A DNA stretch of 64,000 nucleotides from Nonomuraea aurantiaca (GCF_020215705.1 NZ_JAIWNB010000032.1:44998-108997), one strand, 5' to 3'; counted from the stretch's first letter, positions 52,956 through 61,502 are shown. The notes: generated by a model from the letters alone, not told the origin. Made by a program: numbers and translations.

Positions 52956-53350
52956 TGCGGGTCTCCGCGCGAACCGATTACGCGCTGCGGGCGGTCACCG
53001 AATTAGCCGCGGCACCGCCGGGACCGGTGCCGGCCGAGCGCATCGCCTCGGCCCAGAACATCCCGCGCCGCTTCCTCGACAACATCCTGCTGCAACTCAG
53101 GCGGGCCGGGCTCATCCACAGCCTGCGCGGCCCTGAGGGCGGCTACTGGCTGGCCCGCCCGGCGGACGACATCACCCTCGCCGACGTGATCGCGGTCATC
53201 GAGGGCAAGCCCGAGTATCCGGCGCACGGCGGCTATCCAGGTGTCGCGGGCCCGCTGGCCGACGTCTGGAGCGCGCTGCGCGAGCACGAGGAACGCCTGC
53301 TCACGGAGGTGACCTTCGCTCAGATCGTCTCGTCCAAGTTCTCGACGTAG
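52955..53350 (+). CDS. Rrf2-family regulator without cysteines
   Basis: A 131-residue winged-helix regulator. It opens RVSARTDYALRAVTELAAAP, has the HTH region AERIASAQNIPRRFLDNILL, and a wing near HSLRGPEGGYWLARPADDIT. Unlike IscR or NsrR it has no Cys at all, so it does not hold an iron-sulfur cluster; it is nearer to CymR-type members. Its ATG overlaps the permease stop, which suggests it senses the pathway fed by this transporter and controls the operon. Its 3' end overlaps the TPR gene by 31 bases. Confidence 0.9.
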   Translation: MRVSARTDYALRAVTELAAAPPGPVPAERIASAQNIPRRFLDNILLQLRRAGLIHSLRGPEGGYWLARPADDITLADVIAVIEGKPEYPAHGGYPGVAGPLADVWSALREHEERLLTEVTFAQIVSSKFST

Positions 53351-53949
53351 CGCTCGTCCAGGTTCTCGGCGTAGTAGGAGATGGCCCTGGCGTAGCCGCC
53401 CGCCCGGTCCGACTCGGCGACGATCGCCAGCAGCGTACTGACGGCCTCGCGCGCCCGGCCGGAGCTGTAGAGCGCCATGGCGTTGAACGTCCGCAACCCC
53501 GCGTCGCCAGGGAACTCCGCCAGCCCGCGCTCGAAGGTCGCCAGCGACTCCGCCACCCGCCCCAGCACCCGGTAGGTGCTCCCCAGACCGACGAAGGAGC
53601 CCAGCCGGTCTTCGGCGTTCAGCCCGTCACCCGCAAGCGCGCGTACATAGAACGGCACCGCCTCGGCCTCCAGGCCGAGCGCGTCGTGCACCCACGCGGT
53701 CTGGTAGGCCACCTCAGCGTCATCGGGATACCGCGCGGCCAGCGCCACCAGCAGCTCGCGAGCCTCGTCCCGCTTGCCCGCCTCGCGCAACCCCACGGCC
53801 CGCGCCAACTCGTCGCCCCGCTCGCCCGCATCCCGCAGCCGTACGGCCCGCGCCGAGTCGTCGCCCCGCTCGCCCGCCGTCACGATCGTGGTCGCCTCGA
53901 TGGCCGCCGCGCGCAGCCCCGCAGCCTGCGCCAATTCGTCGTCACTCAC
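53320..53949 (-). CDS. Tetratricopeptide-repeat protein
   Basis: About 209 residues. The C-terminal two-thirds contains three or four TPR-like helical pairs (ELLVALAARYPDDAEVAYQT; LGRVAESLATFERGLAEFPG). The N-terminal part carries an odd repeat: AGERGDDSARAVRLRDAGER then GDELARAVGLREAGKRDEAR, three near-copies of about 14 residues at both DNA and protein level. GTG 53949 begins VSDDELAQAAGLR; ATG 53979 would add ten residues. It overlaps the Rrf2 gene tail to tail and is divergent from the ATPase gene. Role unknown, probably protein-protein contacts. Confidence 0.78.
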   Translation of the reverse strand: MSDDELAQAAGLRAAAIEATTIVTAGERGDDSARAVRLRDAGERGDELARAVGLREAGKRDEARELLVALAARYPDDAEVAYQTAWVHDALGLEAEAVPFYVRALAGDGLNAEDRLGSFVGLGSTYRVLGRVAESLATFERGLAEFPGDAGLRTFNAMALYSSGRAREAVSTLLAIVAESDRAGGYARAISYYAENLDERYVENLDETI

Positions 53950-54018
53950 GCACTCAGTCTGGCATGATGAGTGCGACATGAAACGGTAACGGTTTTCATA
54001 ACCATCGGGAGGGTGCTC

Positions 54019-54960
54019 ATGAAAGTGGCGTTCGTCGGCAAGGGCGGCAGCGGAAAGACGACGATGTCGGCGCTGTTCGCGAGATATCTGGCGAGCCAGG
54101 GCGGCCCGGTGGTCATCGTGGACGCCGACATCAACCAGCATCTGGCACTGGTGCTCGGCGTCGAGGACCCGCCGGAGCCGCTGGGCTCCCGGCTCACCGA
54201 GATCAAGGAGCTGCTGCGCGGCGACAACCCGCGCATCCCCTCCGCCCAGGCCATGGTCAAGACGACCCCGCCGGGCCGCGGCTCCCGGTTGCTGAGCTTC
54301 AAGGACCTGGCGACCAGCGAGTTCGCGGTCACCACGGCAGAGGGCATGCGGCTGATGGCCACCGGTCCCTTCAGCGAGGACGACCTGGGAGTGGCCTGCT
54401 ACCACTCCAAGGTCGGAGCCGTCGAGCTGCTGCTCAACCACCTGGTGGACGGCGCGGGCGAATACGTGGTGGTCGACATGACCGCCGGGTCCGACTCCTT
54501 CGCCTCCGGCCTGTTCACCCGCTTCGACCTGACGTTCCTCGTCGCGGAGCCGACCAGGCAGGGTGTCAGCGTCTACCGGCAATACCGCGACTACGCCGCC
54601 GACTACGACGTGCCGCTGGCCGTGATCGGCAACAAGGTGCACAGCCCGTCCGACGTCGACTTCCTGCACAGCCAGGTGGGCGACGACCTGCTCACGTGGA
54701 TGGAGCACTCCTCCGCCATACGCGCGATGGAGCAGGGCCACCGCTTCTCCCTCGACGACCTCGAACCCACCAACGCCGACGCGCTGGCCATCCTGCGCAA
54801 GCACCTCGACGCGCAGGACAAGGACTGGGCCCGCTTCGGCCGCCAGACCGAGGAGTTCCACCTGCGCAACGCCCGCTCCTGGGCCAACGCCAAGACCGGC
54901 CTCGACCTGGCCGACCAGATCGACCCGGAGTTCGTCTACGGCGGCCGGCCGACCACATGA
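54019..54960 (+). CDS. SCO5388-like MinD/CooC-type ATPase
   Basis: A 313-residue P-loop ATPase of the MinD/CooC/NifH group. The deviant Walker A is AFVGKGGSGKTTMSALFARY, and switch I/II follow as VVIVDADINQHLALVLGV and YVVVDMTAGSDSFASGLFTR. It lacks the four Cys of NifH. CooC-type relatives insert metal or assemble complexes; here the partner is likely the small protein encoded next. GGGAGGG precedes ATG 54019. It is separated by 77 bases from the SCO5389-family gene, a pairing that is conserved in Streptomyces. Confidence 0.85.
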   Translation: MKVAFVGKGGSGKTTMSALFARYLASQGGPVVIVDADINQHLALVLGVEDPPEPLGSRLTEIKELLRGDNPRIPSAQAMVKTTPPGRGSRLLSFKDLATSEFAVTTAEGMRLMATGPFSEDDLGVACYHSKVGAVELLLNHLVDGAGEYVVVDMTAGSDSFASGLFTRFDLTFLVAEPTRQGVSVYRQYRDYAADYDVPLAVIGNKVHSPSDVDFLHSQVGDDLLTWMEHSSAIRAMEQGHRFSLDDLEPTNADALAILRKHLDAQDKDWARFGRQTEEFHLRNARSWANAKTGLDLADQIDPEFVYGGRPTT

Positions 54961-55037
54961 CTGTCCCCTCCGGTCATCTGGAAGCCCTCACCGAGCCCGC
55001 CTAGCGTTCGCATCAATCCCCGTTGAGAGGAGACAGC

Positions 55038-55424
55038 ATGTCGCTGACCGTTCCGAACGATCTACTCGATCAGGCCAGAGCCGGCGAGGTCGACGACGCG
55101 GCGTTCATCGCCTGCGTCCGCGACTCTCTGCCGTACGCCTGGTCGGTGATCAGCGAGCTGGTCCAGCAGCGCGACAGGACCGGCGCCGACTTCGCCGACA
55201 ACCAGGTGCCGCCGCCGAGCGAGGAAGCCCGGGGCCAGCTCCTGCGCTGCCTGGCCAGCGACTCGATGCGCGGCGCGCTGGAGCGTCACTTCGGCGTCCG
55301 CCTGGCCTTCCAGAACTGCCACCGGGTGGCGGTGTTCGCTCCGTCGGCCGCGGACGCTTGGCGGGAGTTCGTCACGCCACGCGCGCAGATCCTCAACCAG
55401 AAGCCCGAACTGGTGGACTGCTAG
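55038..55424 (+). CDS. SCO5389-family protein
   Basis: A 128-residue soluble protein that I recognise as the SCO5389 family. MSLTVPNDLLDQARAGEVDD and FIACVRDSLPYAWSVISELV are its conserved opening, and CHRVAVFAPSAADAWREFVT is near the end. It contains four Cys (residues about 26, 70, 95 and the C-terminal one) but no known metal-site pattern. GAGAGGAGA precedes ATG 55038. It is always a small partner gene of a MinD-like ATPase in this context; the function of the pair is unknown. Confidence 0.85.
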   Translation: MSLTVPNDLLDQARAGEVDDAAFIACVRDSLPYAWSVISELVQQRDRTGADFADNQVPPPSEEARGQLLRCLASDSMRGALERHFGVRLAFQNCHRVAVFAPSAADAWREFVTPRAQILNQKPELVDC

Positions 55425-55438
55425 CTCCATCCATCCAC

Positions 55439-55463
55439 GGCGGGCCGGTTCTCCCGGCCCGCC
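55439..55463 (+). terminator. Terminator after SCO5389-family gene
   Basis: GGCGGGCCGG (55439-55448), loop TTCTC, CCGGCCCGCC (55454-55463): a perfect ten-base stem, 15 bases after the stop. The remaining bases to 55672 show no gene. Confidence 0.75.
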
Positions 55464-55672
55464 GCTCTCCCTTTGCGCCTGGATGGCGATGCTGTACCGA
55501 GCCAAGGTCAATACGGGCCATCAGCACGATCCGCCGGAAAGGCCAGTGGCAAGCATCGACATTCTGGCCACGCCAGACCCTTGACTCTCATCCCCAAGAC
55601 TTAACTACACGGCATTGGATCTAGATCAGATGCCTTCTGAGAGGTCGCAGTGCCGACCTGTGCCGTCGCAGC

Positions 55673-56317
55673 TCACTTCAGCACCGACAGGCCGGCGATC
55701 AATACGTCCAACTGGCGTACGAAGTCGCTTTCGGCATCCCCGGATGACAGCGCGGGCAACATACGGCTGAAGTGTGGCAGCTTGTCCGAGTCGAGGCGGT
55801 GGGAGTAAGGGGCGAGTTGTTCACGTGGGATGGCCTGGCCGGCGTCGTGGATGAATCCAGTGGTCGACAGCAAGATCGATCCATAGATCAGGCTCTGTAC
55901 CGCTCCGAATGCCTGGCGTACGCCGTCATCGTTCAGTCCCGCCTCGGAGAAGGCTCCGAAGAGGTCGTCCATCGGCTGCAGAGCCCGTAGTGATGTCGGG
56001 TTGGCCCGGTCTGTGACCAGGGCCAGCGGGACGACCGGATGGCGGCGTAGCGCCCGGTACATGCTCAGCGCGGTGGCGCGTACTCGGTCAGGCCAGGGAA
56101 GGTCGGGGTCGGCGCGGTCGATATCGGTGAATACTCGGTCGACGATGCCGTCGAGGATGTCTGTTTTATTGGTCACGTGGTTGTACAGGGCCATTGCCTC
56201 CACGCCGAGGGTCTTGGCGAGTTTGCGCATGGACAGCCCGTCCAAGCCTTCCGTGCCGGCCAGGGCCAGGGCAGCGTCCAGGATGCGTCGCCTGGTCAGT
56301 GGTTGCCTCGGTGCCAC
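55673..56317 (-). CDS. TetR-family regulator, tetracycline-repressor-like
   Basis: A 214-residue repressor. Its N-terminus (RRRILDAALALAGTEGLDGL, then SMRKLAKTLGVEAMALYNHV) and its C-terminal domain match the true TetR/TetR_C subfamily that senses tetracycline-like or other multi-ring compounds. GTG 56317 is the start. It is divergent from a Rif-MO-like flavin monooxygenase gene, with CGTAAAT boxes between. The pair looks like an inducible drug- or aromatic-compound modification unit. Confidence 0.9.
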   Translation of the reverse strand: MAPRQPLTRRRILDAALALAGTEGLDGLSMRKLAKTLGVEAMALYNHVTNKTDILDGIVDRVFTDIDRADPDLPWPDRVRATALSMYRALRRHPVVPLALVTDRANPTSLRALQPMDDLFGAFSEAGLNDDGVRQAFGAVQSLIYGSILLSTTGFIHDAGQAIPREQLAPYSHRLDSDKLPHFSRMLPALSSGDAESDFVRQLDVLIAGLSVLK

Positions 56318-56372
56318 GCGCTCGTCCTTCCGTCGCTTCCCCGCTTGACAGAATCACAGCCTACATGCTGCC

Positions 56373-56401
56373 ATTTACGGCGTAAATATATACAGCGTAA
56401 A
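56373..56401. promoter_or_regulatory. ATTTACG/CGTAAAT operator
   Basis: ATTTACG-G-CGTAAAT (56373-56387) is a perfect seven-base palindrome, and a second CGTAAAT lies at 56395-56401, 14 bases on. The site is AT-rich and ends 11 bases before the ATG of the flavin monooxygenase gene. It fits repression by the divergent TetR protein. Confidence 0.65.
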
Positions 56402-56412
56402 TAGGAGTTGGC

Positions 56413-57960
56413 ATGTCCGATGTGCTTGTTGTCGGGGGCGGACCGGTCGGCCTGCTGCTGGCTGGTGAACTGCGTCTGGCGGGGCTGGAGCCGCTGGTAC
56501 TCGAAACCGCCGATGGCGCCGAACGACGTACTCGCAGCCTCGGCCTGCGCGGCATCAATGGCCGCAGCACGCAGAGCCTGCGGTTGCGCGGTTTGACCGA
56601 ACCGCTGGCACGCGTGCAGCAGGAGACGTTCGCGCGGTTGAACGCCGCACGCGGCCACGACGACTCTTCCGCCGCCCCGGTCCCCGAACTCCGATCCGCC
56701 AGGGCACGAGGCCACTTCGCCGGACTGAGGCTGTTTCAGCAAGGCGCCGGCGACAACACCCTGCAGCGGGAGCCGCACTTGCTGAGGCAGCACGTGTTCG
56801 AACAGTTCCTGCTCGACTGGGCCACCGGACTGGGCGTGCGGGTCCGGCACGGCAGTGAGGTCGTCGATGTGGTCGAGGAGGGTGAGGCCGTGGTCGCGGT
56901 ACTGGCTGACGGGAGTACCGTCCGCGCGTCCTACCTGGTTGGTTGCGACGGTGGTCACAGTACTGTGCGCAAGCGCGCCTGGATCGAGTTCGTCGGCACT
57001 GAGCCGACCATGACCGGTCGTGTAGCCATGGTCGAGGTGGCCGATCTCGCCGCACTTCCCTCGAACCCACGCGGGCCGGGCGGCATGGTCACCGTGTCCC
57101 CGCTGGTCCCGGGGGAGATCACCACCATGGAGTTCGACGGCGGGCCCGGTGACCGGACCGCGCCGGTCACCCTCGAGGAGATGCAGGCCAGCATCCGCCG
57201 GGCCGGCGGTGTCGACGCCACGGTCACCAGCCTGACCGTGGCCAGCCGGTACAGCGACAACACCCGGCTGGCGGCCACGTACCGGAAGGGCCGGGTGCTG
57301 CTGGCCGGTGACGCCGCGCACGTGCATGCGCCGATCGGGGGCCAAGGGCTCAACCTTGGCCTACAGGACGCGATGAACCTGGGCTGGAAGCTCGGCCTGG
57401 TGGTCCGCGGCCTGGCGCCGGAGTCCCTGCTGGACACCTACACCGCCGAACGGCACCCGATCGGCGCGTGGGTGTTGCGCAACAGCCGCGCGCAGGTGGC
57501 GTTGATGCGGCCTGGTCCGCAGGTCGAAGCCTTGCGAGAGGTGTTCGCCGAGGTGCTGGAGATCCCCGCGGTCATGCGCCACTTCGTCGCGATGGCCAAC
57601 AGCACTGAGATCGACTACTCGCCCGGCTCGGCACACCCGCTGGTAGGCCGGTTCATGCCGGACCTGGACCCCGAAGTCCGGGAACTCGTCGCCGTACCCC
57701 TGCGGCAGGGCCGTGCGGTCCTGCTGGATCTGGCCGACTCGGCGCGGATCCGTTCAGTGGCGGCCGGGCACTCCGACCGGGTACAGATCATCACCACACC
57801 CAGCACAGCCCGCAGCGAGTTGGCCGGTCTCCTCATCCGCCCGGACGGCTACGTCGCCTGGGCCCGCGCAACAGCCGACCCCGAGGGCCTGGCGGACGCC
57901 CTCACCTCCTGGTTCGGGGTGCAACAAAGCCGACGTTCATGCCCTGGCGGAACGCCTTGA
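56413..57960 (+). CDS. FAD monooxygenase, Rif-MO/aromatic hydroxylase type
   Basis: A 515-residue class A flavin monooxygenase with a C-terminal thioredoxin-like extension (about residues 400-500). The FAD motif is VLVVGGGPVGLLLAGELRLA, the DG motif VGCDGGHSTVRKRA and the GD motif GRVLLAGDAAHVHAPIGGQG. Relatives include rifampicin and tetracycline monooxygenases and polyketide hydroxylases. The last residues (QQSRRSCPGGTP) look like an unnatural tail after the usual SWFG end, so the stop may be shifted. TetR control from the divergent gene is likely. Confidence 0.88.
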   Translation: MSDVLVVGGGPVGLLLAGELRLAGLEPLVLETADGAERRTRSLGLRGINGRSTQSLRLRGLTEPLARVQQETFARLNAARGHDDSSAAPVPELRSARARGHFAGLRLFQQGAGDNTLQREPHLLRQHVFEQFLLDWATGLGVRVRHGSEVVDVVEEGEAVVAVLADGSTVRASYLVGCDGGHSTVRKRAWIEFVGTEPTMTGRVAMVEVADLAALPSNPRGPGGMVTVSPLVPGEITTMEFDGGPGDRTAPVTLEEMQASIRRAGGVDATVTSLTVASRYSDNTRLAATYRKGRVLLAGDAAHVHAPIGGQGLNLGLQDAMNLGWKLGLVVRGLAPESLLDTYTAERHPIGAWVLRNSRAQVALMRPGPQVEALREVFAEVLEIPAVMRHFVAMANSTEIDYSPGSAHPLVGRFMPDLDPEVRELVAVPLRQGRAVLLDLADSARIRSVAAGHSDRVQIITTPSTARSELAGLLIRPDGYVAWARATADPEGLADALTSWFGVQQSRRSCPGGTP

Positions 57961-58224
57961 TCAACACGCTGCATACACTCGTGATCAAATTTGTCGGCTA
58001 TGACATCACCTCATGCACGGGGTGTTGAGCAGCAGTTCACATCCAGCCGCGCCAGCCGCCAGCACGCCCGCTTCGAAGCGGCTGCGGGCCTTCAGCATCG
58101 ACATCAGGCGTGCCATCATGCGGCGGGTTGTCCGTACAGACGGCCCCGGCTTCCTACCCGCCTTCTCGTCGGTGCGGCCGGTGGCGAGCAGGCACACGAG
58201 CTCGCGTTCCCGGCTTCAGATGTG

Positions 58225-58503
58225 TCAGTCATCACCGATGCTGAGACTGAGTTCGCCCGTCGCTCTTTCTCGGCGAATGCGCAGGACCACCGGCCCGTAG
58301 ATGTAGGACGGTTGACGCGCATAGCGGTCGAGATGGACCACGTGCATGGACCCGACCGCGTCGCCCCCCAGAGCGCTGATCGCGGCGTACAGCTGTGAGG
58401 CAGCTTTCAGACCAGTCCCGGCCACTCCACCTGAGCCACGGCCGCGGCCGTCCGTGGCACCCCACACGAAGAAGCCGTCCTGATCCGCGCCCCAGATATT
58501 CAC
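58225..58503 (-). CDS. Small protein, second gene of a coupled pair
   Basis: A 92-residue protein starting at GTG 58503, whose G overlaps the preceding gene's stop (GTGA). It reads VNIWGADQDGFFVWGATDGR, then ASQLYAAISALGGDAVGSMH and SYIYGPVVLRIRRERATGEL. I do not recognise a family. The frame is open further upstream, but that part is a shadow of the first gene. The tight coupling argues both are translated as one unit. They lie next to an XRE/DUF397 regulatory pair on the other strand. Confidence 0.5.
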   Translation of the reverse strand: MNIWGADQDGFFVWGATDGRGRGSGGVAGTGLKAASQLYAAISALGGDAVGSMHVVHLDRYARQPSYIYGPVVLRIRRERATGELSLSIGDD

Positions 58504-58778
58504 CGGGCCACCAACTTGAGAAGCCGTTCCGCCGACACAGCTGTGTCTTCCAGCACCGGTATTCGGCACCAAGGCATCCAGCCCCACGCGAAGACGCGCT
58601 CGCCTTTGTAAAGCTTCGCTCGTATCCGTAGCGGAAAAGGCTGATAAATCACCAGCAGCACCGGACACTTCCCGCGCGGAAGATCGACGGCGACATTCTC
58701 GCCGAGATCCGTCAGCCCCAACCCGAGCTGCCACAGCCGAACGAACTGCTCTTGCACATCGAAGGAGCCACTGTCCAC
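58500..58778 (-). CDS. Small protein, first gene of a coupled pair
   Basis: A 92-residue soluble protein. It reads DVQEQFVRLWQLGLGLTDLG, PVLLVIYQPFPLRIRAKLYK and GERVFAWGWMPWCRIPVLED. The mixture of a helical start and a beta-rich end, without low complexity, looks like a real folded protein. GTG 58778 is the start. I do not recognise a family. It is divergent from the XRE/DUF5753 gene with 262 bases between, a layout in which a third gene is common in WhiJ-type loci. Confidence 0.55.
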   Translation of the reverse strand: MDSGSFDVQEQFVRLWQLGLGLTDLGENVAVDLPRGKCPVLLVIYQPFPLRIRAKLYKGERVFAWGWMPWCRIPVLEDTAVSAERLLKLVAR

Positions 58779-59040
58779 AGATCACCGCCGCACCTCTGAG
58801 GCCATCCATTCGAGATCTTGGCCTGTCACAATAACCCGGGCTTCTTGACCGAATTGTCCATTCATGTCATGGCCGCACTCAGGCCTAACGCCTTGAACTT
58901 CCAGAATGCCCATGAAGGAACTTGTGCAGTAGACGAAGGGGGCGCACAGTCGGGGCCCAAAACGCCCCCACCAGAGGGGATGACCGTCAATACTTGTCAA
59001 AGATGCGTCACGCTTGGGTAGATACAGGTGGAGGACGAAC

Positions 59041-59868
59041 ATGGCCAACGATCTCGACCCGCGCCTGACGGCAGCTCAGCGCTTTGGCAAGGAGCTCAGT
59101 CGTGTTCGCAGAGAAGTAGGCATGACACAAGTCCGGCTGGGGAAACACCTGGGCTGCTCGTCATCCCTCGTAGCGCATCTCGAGAAAGGCGACAGGACCC
59201 CGAAACCCGACCTTGCCGCAGGGTGTGATGAGGTTTTCGGGACAGGTGACCGGTTCAAACGCCTATGCCGCAATATCACCTCTCCCACCGGCCCCGACTG
59301 GTACATCCGTTGGACAGAGGAAATAGAACCCTACGCACGGGCGCTCCGAAGTTGGGACCCGCTCCAGATTCCCGGCATCCTCCAGACGGAGGCATACGCG
59401 CGAGCCGTTTTTCTCGGTGGCTTATTCGTTTCCGAGCAGGACATACAAGACAAGGTTGATGCTCGTATGCGGCGTAGAGGAATACTTCAACAAGACAAGC
59501 CGCCCACCTTGCTCGTGCTCTTGGATGAGTGGGTGCTTCGTCGCCCCATCGGGGGTGCCAAGGTTATGGAGGAGCAGCTTGATTACCTGCTCATCGCGGG
59601 AGAGCGGCCCAACGTGACGATACAGATCGTCCCCCATGACACCACCTGCACGACAGGCATGATGTCCGCATTCACGATTGCCGAGCTTTCCGACGCCCCG
59701 ACCACTGTCTCAGTAGACTCCGCAGCAAAGGCGGAAGTCTCGGCAGATCATAAACTCGTTTCTCTGGTCTGGGACATCTATGACAAACTACGCACAGAGG
59801 CGCTCCGCCCCGGTCCGTCTCTAGAGATGATCAAGGAAGGGCGGAACCAATGGAAGCAGCAGACCTGA
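59041..59868 (+). CDS. XRE-family regulator with DUF5753 (WhiJ-like)
   Basis: A 275-residue regulator. The HTH_31-type domain is RFGKELSRVRREVGMTQVRL then GKHLGCSSSLVAHLEKGDRT (about residues 14-55). The DUF5753 effector domain begins near SWDPLQIPGILQTEAYARAV and includes ERPNVTIQIVPHDT. These WhiJ-type proteins act with a small DUF397 partner in development and secondary metabolism. GGAGG precedes ATG 59041. Its stop lies 19 bases inside the DUF397 gene. Confidence 0.93.
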   Translation: MANDLDPRLTAAQRFGKELSRVRREVGMTQVRLGKHLGCSSSLVAHLEKGDRTPKPDLAAGCDEVFGTGDRFKRLCRNITSPTGPDWYIRWTEEIEPYARALRSWDPLQIPGILQTEAYARAVFLGGLFVSEQDIQDKVDARMRRRGILQQDKPPTLLVLLDEWVLRRPIGGAKVMEEQLDYLLIAGERPNVTIQIVPHDTTCTTGMMSAFTIAELSDAPTTVSVDSAAKAEVSADHKLVSLVWDIYDKLRTEALRPGPSLEMIKEGRNQWKQQT

Positions 59869-60080
59869 ACGACATCGACTTGTCCGGGGCCGTCTGGCGG
59901 AAGAGTTCCCGTTCCGGTTCAAACGGCGGCCAGTGCGTAGAGGTCGCAAGTAACATCCCCGGAATCGTCGCCGTCCGCGACAGCAAGGACCGGGGTGGCC
60001 CCGCACTCACCTTCACTCCCGGCGAGTGGAGAGCCTTCCTAAGCGGCGTCAAGGACGGCGAGTTCGACCGACCAAGCTGA
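59850..60080 (+). CDS. DUF397 small partner protein
   Basis: A 76-residue DUF397 protein. The signature is WRKSSRSGSNGGQCVEVA followed by VAVRDSKDRGGPALTFTPGE and WRAFLSGVKDGEF. It overlaps the 3' end of the XRE/DUF5753 gene by 19 bases and is translated with it. DUF397 proteins bind and modulate their WhiJ-type partner. Confidence 0.95.
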   Translation: MEAADLNDIDLSGAVWRKSSRSGSNGGQCVEVASNIPGIVAVRDSKDRGGPALTFTPGEWRAFLSGVKDGEFDRPS

Positions 60081-60130
60081 CCGTCTCCGGCAGCGCGACT
60101 CTTGTCAGCCGCATAGGGGTTATTGCCGTC

Positions 60131-60808
60131 TCAGGGTGTCTCGCGCTGAAGGTCTTCCTGCGGCAGGTCGGCGATCGCCCCCACCAGCAGTGGTCCGTTC
60201 AGCAGGTCGGCGGTGAACGTCACGCCGGCGAGGCGGGCCGCCATCGCGAACATCCGCGCGAGGCCGTGCTCGGACAGATCGTCGTACCGCTGGTCCCACT
60301 CCTCGTCCGAGCCCTCTTCCAGGGGCAGGCCGAACTCGCGCATGAGGCCGGCAAGCCGGTCCGTGTCGGCACCGGAGCGATCCTCAGGAGCGGTCGGGTC
60401 GAAAGCTGTGATCACGATGCCGTCGGCGGCGTAGTGGAAGTAGTCGCAGGCGTAGTCATGCCGCGAGACGGACACCACCTCGGTGCCGACCGACAGCCGC
60501 GCCAGCGTCGGGTCGCCCGTCCCCGACCAGCCGTACGGCTCCACCGCCGCGCACCCATCACCGGTTGCGACCACTCCGACGTGACCGCCTCCCTCGCCGC
60601 CACCGGTCACCATCGTGAAGTCGGAGCTCGCCAGATCCAGCTCGGCGAAGCTCATCTCCGTGCTCGTGCGGGCGCCGAACCGGCGCAGCACCTCGGCCGG
60701 GTCGAGCCCGCGCAGCAAGGTCACGCAATAGATCTCGCCGAGTAGGTCGCCCCGATCGCCGTACGGCGGTTGCAGCCAGCGGAACGGCGCCAGCGCATCG
60801 ATCGTCAT
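60131..60808 (-). CDS. DUF6461-like protein
   Basis: A 225-residue soluble protein. The opening FRWLQPPYGDRGDLLGEIYC and VTLLRGLDPAEVLRRFGA, then VEPYGWSGTGDPTLARLSVG, matches actinobacterial DUF6461 proteins. These resemble SMI1/KNR4-type immunity or sensor proteins in size and acidity, but I cannot confirm that. ATG 60808 is chosen, as the residues before it are Arg/Gly-rich and not conserved-looking. It ends 50 bases from the DUF397 gene, convergent. Confidence 0.7.
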   Translation of the reverse strand: MTIDALAPFRWLQPPYGDRGDLLGEIYCVTLLRGLDPAEVLRRFGARTSTEMSFAELDLASSDFTMVTGGGEGGGHVGVVATGDGCAAVEPYGWSGTGDPTLARLSVGTEVVSVSRHDYACDYFHYAADGIVITAFDPTAPEDRSGADTDRLAGLMREFGLPLEEGSDEEWDQRYDDLSEHGLARMFAMAARLAGVTFTADLLNGPLLVGAIADLPQEDLQRETP

Positions 60809-60987
60809 ACCGGGATCTTGGCAGGGCCTACCGACATAATCAGGCCCAATCCGACCTTGCGCGCGCACCTGTGTTCGAGAGCGACCTGCTGCCGCTGGAA
60901 TCACTGATAGTCACTACCGCGCCCCTCGGCACCGAGAACTCGCGATAGTTGAATGGGCGACTCCACCAGTAAGTAACGCGCCTACTG

Positions 60988-61278
60988 TCAGGAAAGATTT
61001 GAGCGCCGTCGTTGGCCACGAAGTTTCTCCAGCGCGGCCGCGACCTCACGAACCTGCTCAGGCTGCCGGGTGCACCAATCGGAGACATCGTCGAACCATC
61101 GGTTCCAGACGGAGCCGACAGCGTCAGCGGTGATCTGTTCCCTACCGCATACGAGAGCGATGAGATCACCCACCTGGGGGTCGTATTCGTCTTCAGGAGC
61201 CCCCATGTCCAACAGACCTTCGGGGTCGTACCGATTGATCAATGCACGGACAGCTGCGGCTACCTGATCATCAGTCAT
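60988..61278 (-). CDS. Small acidic protein, DUF1871-like
   Basis: A 96-residue acidic protein. AAAVRALINRYDPEGLLDMG, APEDEYDPQVGDLIALVCGR and AVGSVWNRWFDDVSDWCTRQ resemble DUF1871/YugE-type proteins, which are found in immunity-like settings. The match is by eye only. ATG 61278 fits; the frame is open to 61458, but that part is low-complexity. It could form a unit with the DUF6461 gene 179 bases downstream. Confidence 0.6.
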   Translation of the reverse strand: MTDDQVAAAVRALINRYDPEGLLDMGAPEDEYDPQVGDLIALVCGREQITADAVGSVWNRWFDDVSDWCTRQPEQVREVAAALEKLRGQRRRSNLS

Positions 61279-61502
61279 GACTCCAGCATGCCCCAGTACA
61301 GTCGAGTTTCCGCTGCGACCACTGTCGGTCACATCTGCACTCGACGGCTGACGAACACGCGACAGCGGATCGGGTGCAGTGGATCCTCGGTTCGGCGCTG
61401 GAGCAGTCCGAGAAGGCACTGATGCTGCACGTCTCAACGCTAAGGCCGTGTGATACATGGGCGGGGCCTGCGAGGACTTCTTGCGTGTGTTCCCAGTTAG
61501 CG

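Noticed and set aside
57991..58398. Open frames after the flavin monooxygenase gene
   Set aside because: Composition is irregular and they run antisense to the second small gene. Nothing between 57961 and 58224 could be supported.
58782..59048. 88-codon minus-strand frame upstream of the XRE gene
   Set aside because: It overlaps the XRE start and its ribosome site and has no recognisable pattern, so the gap is better read as a divergent promoter region.
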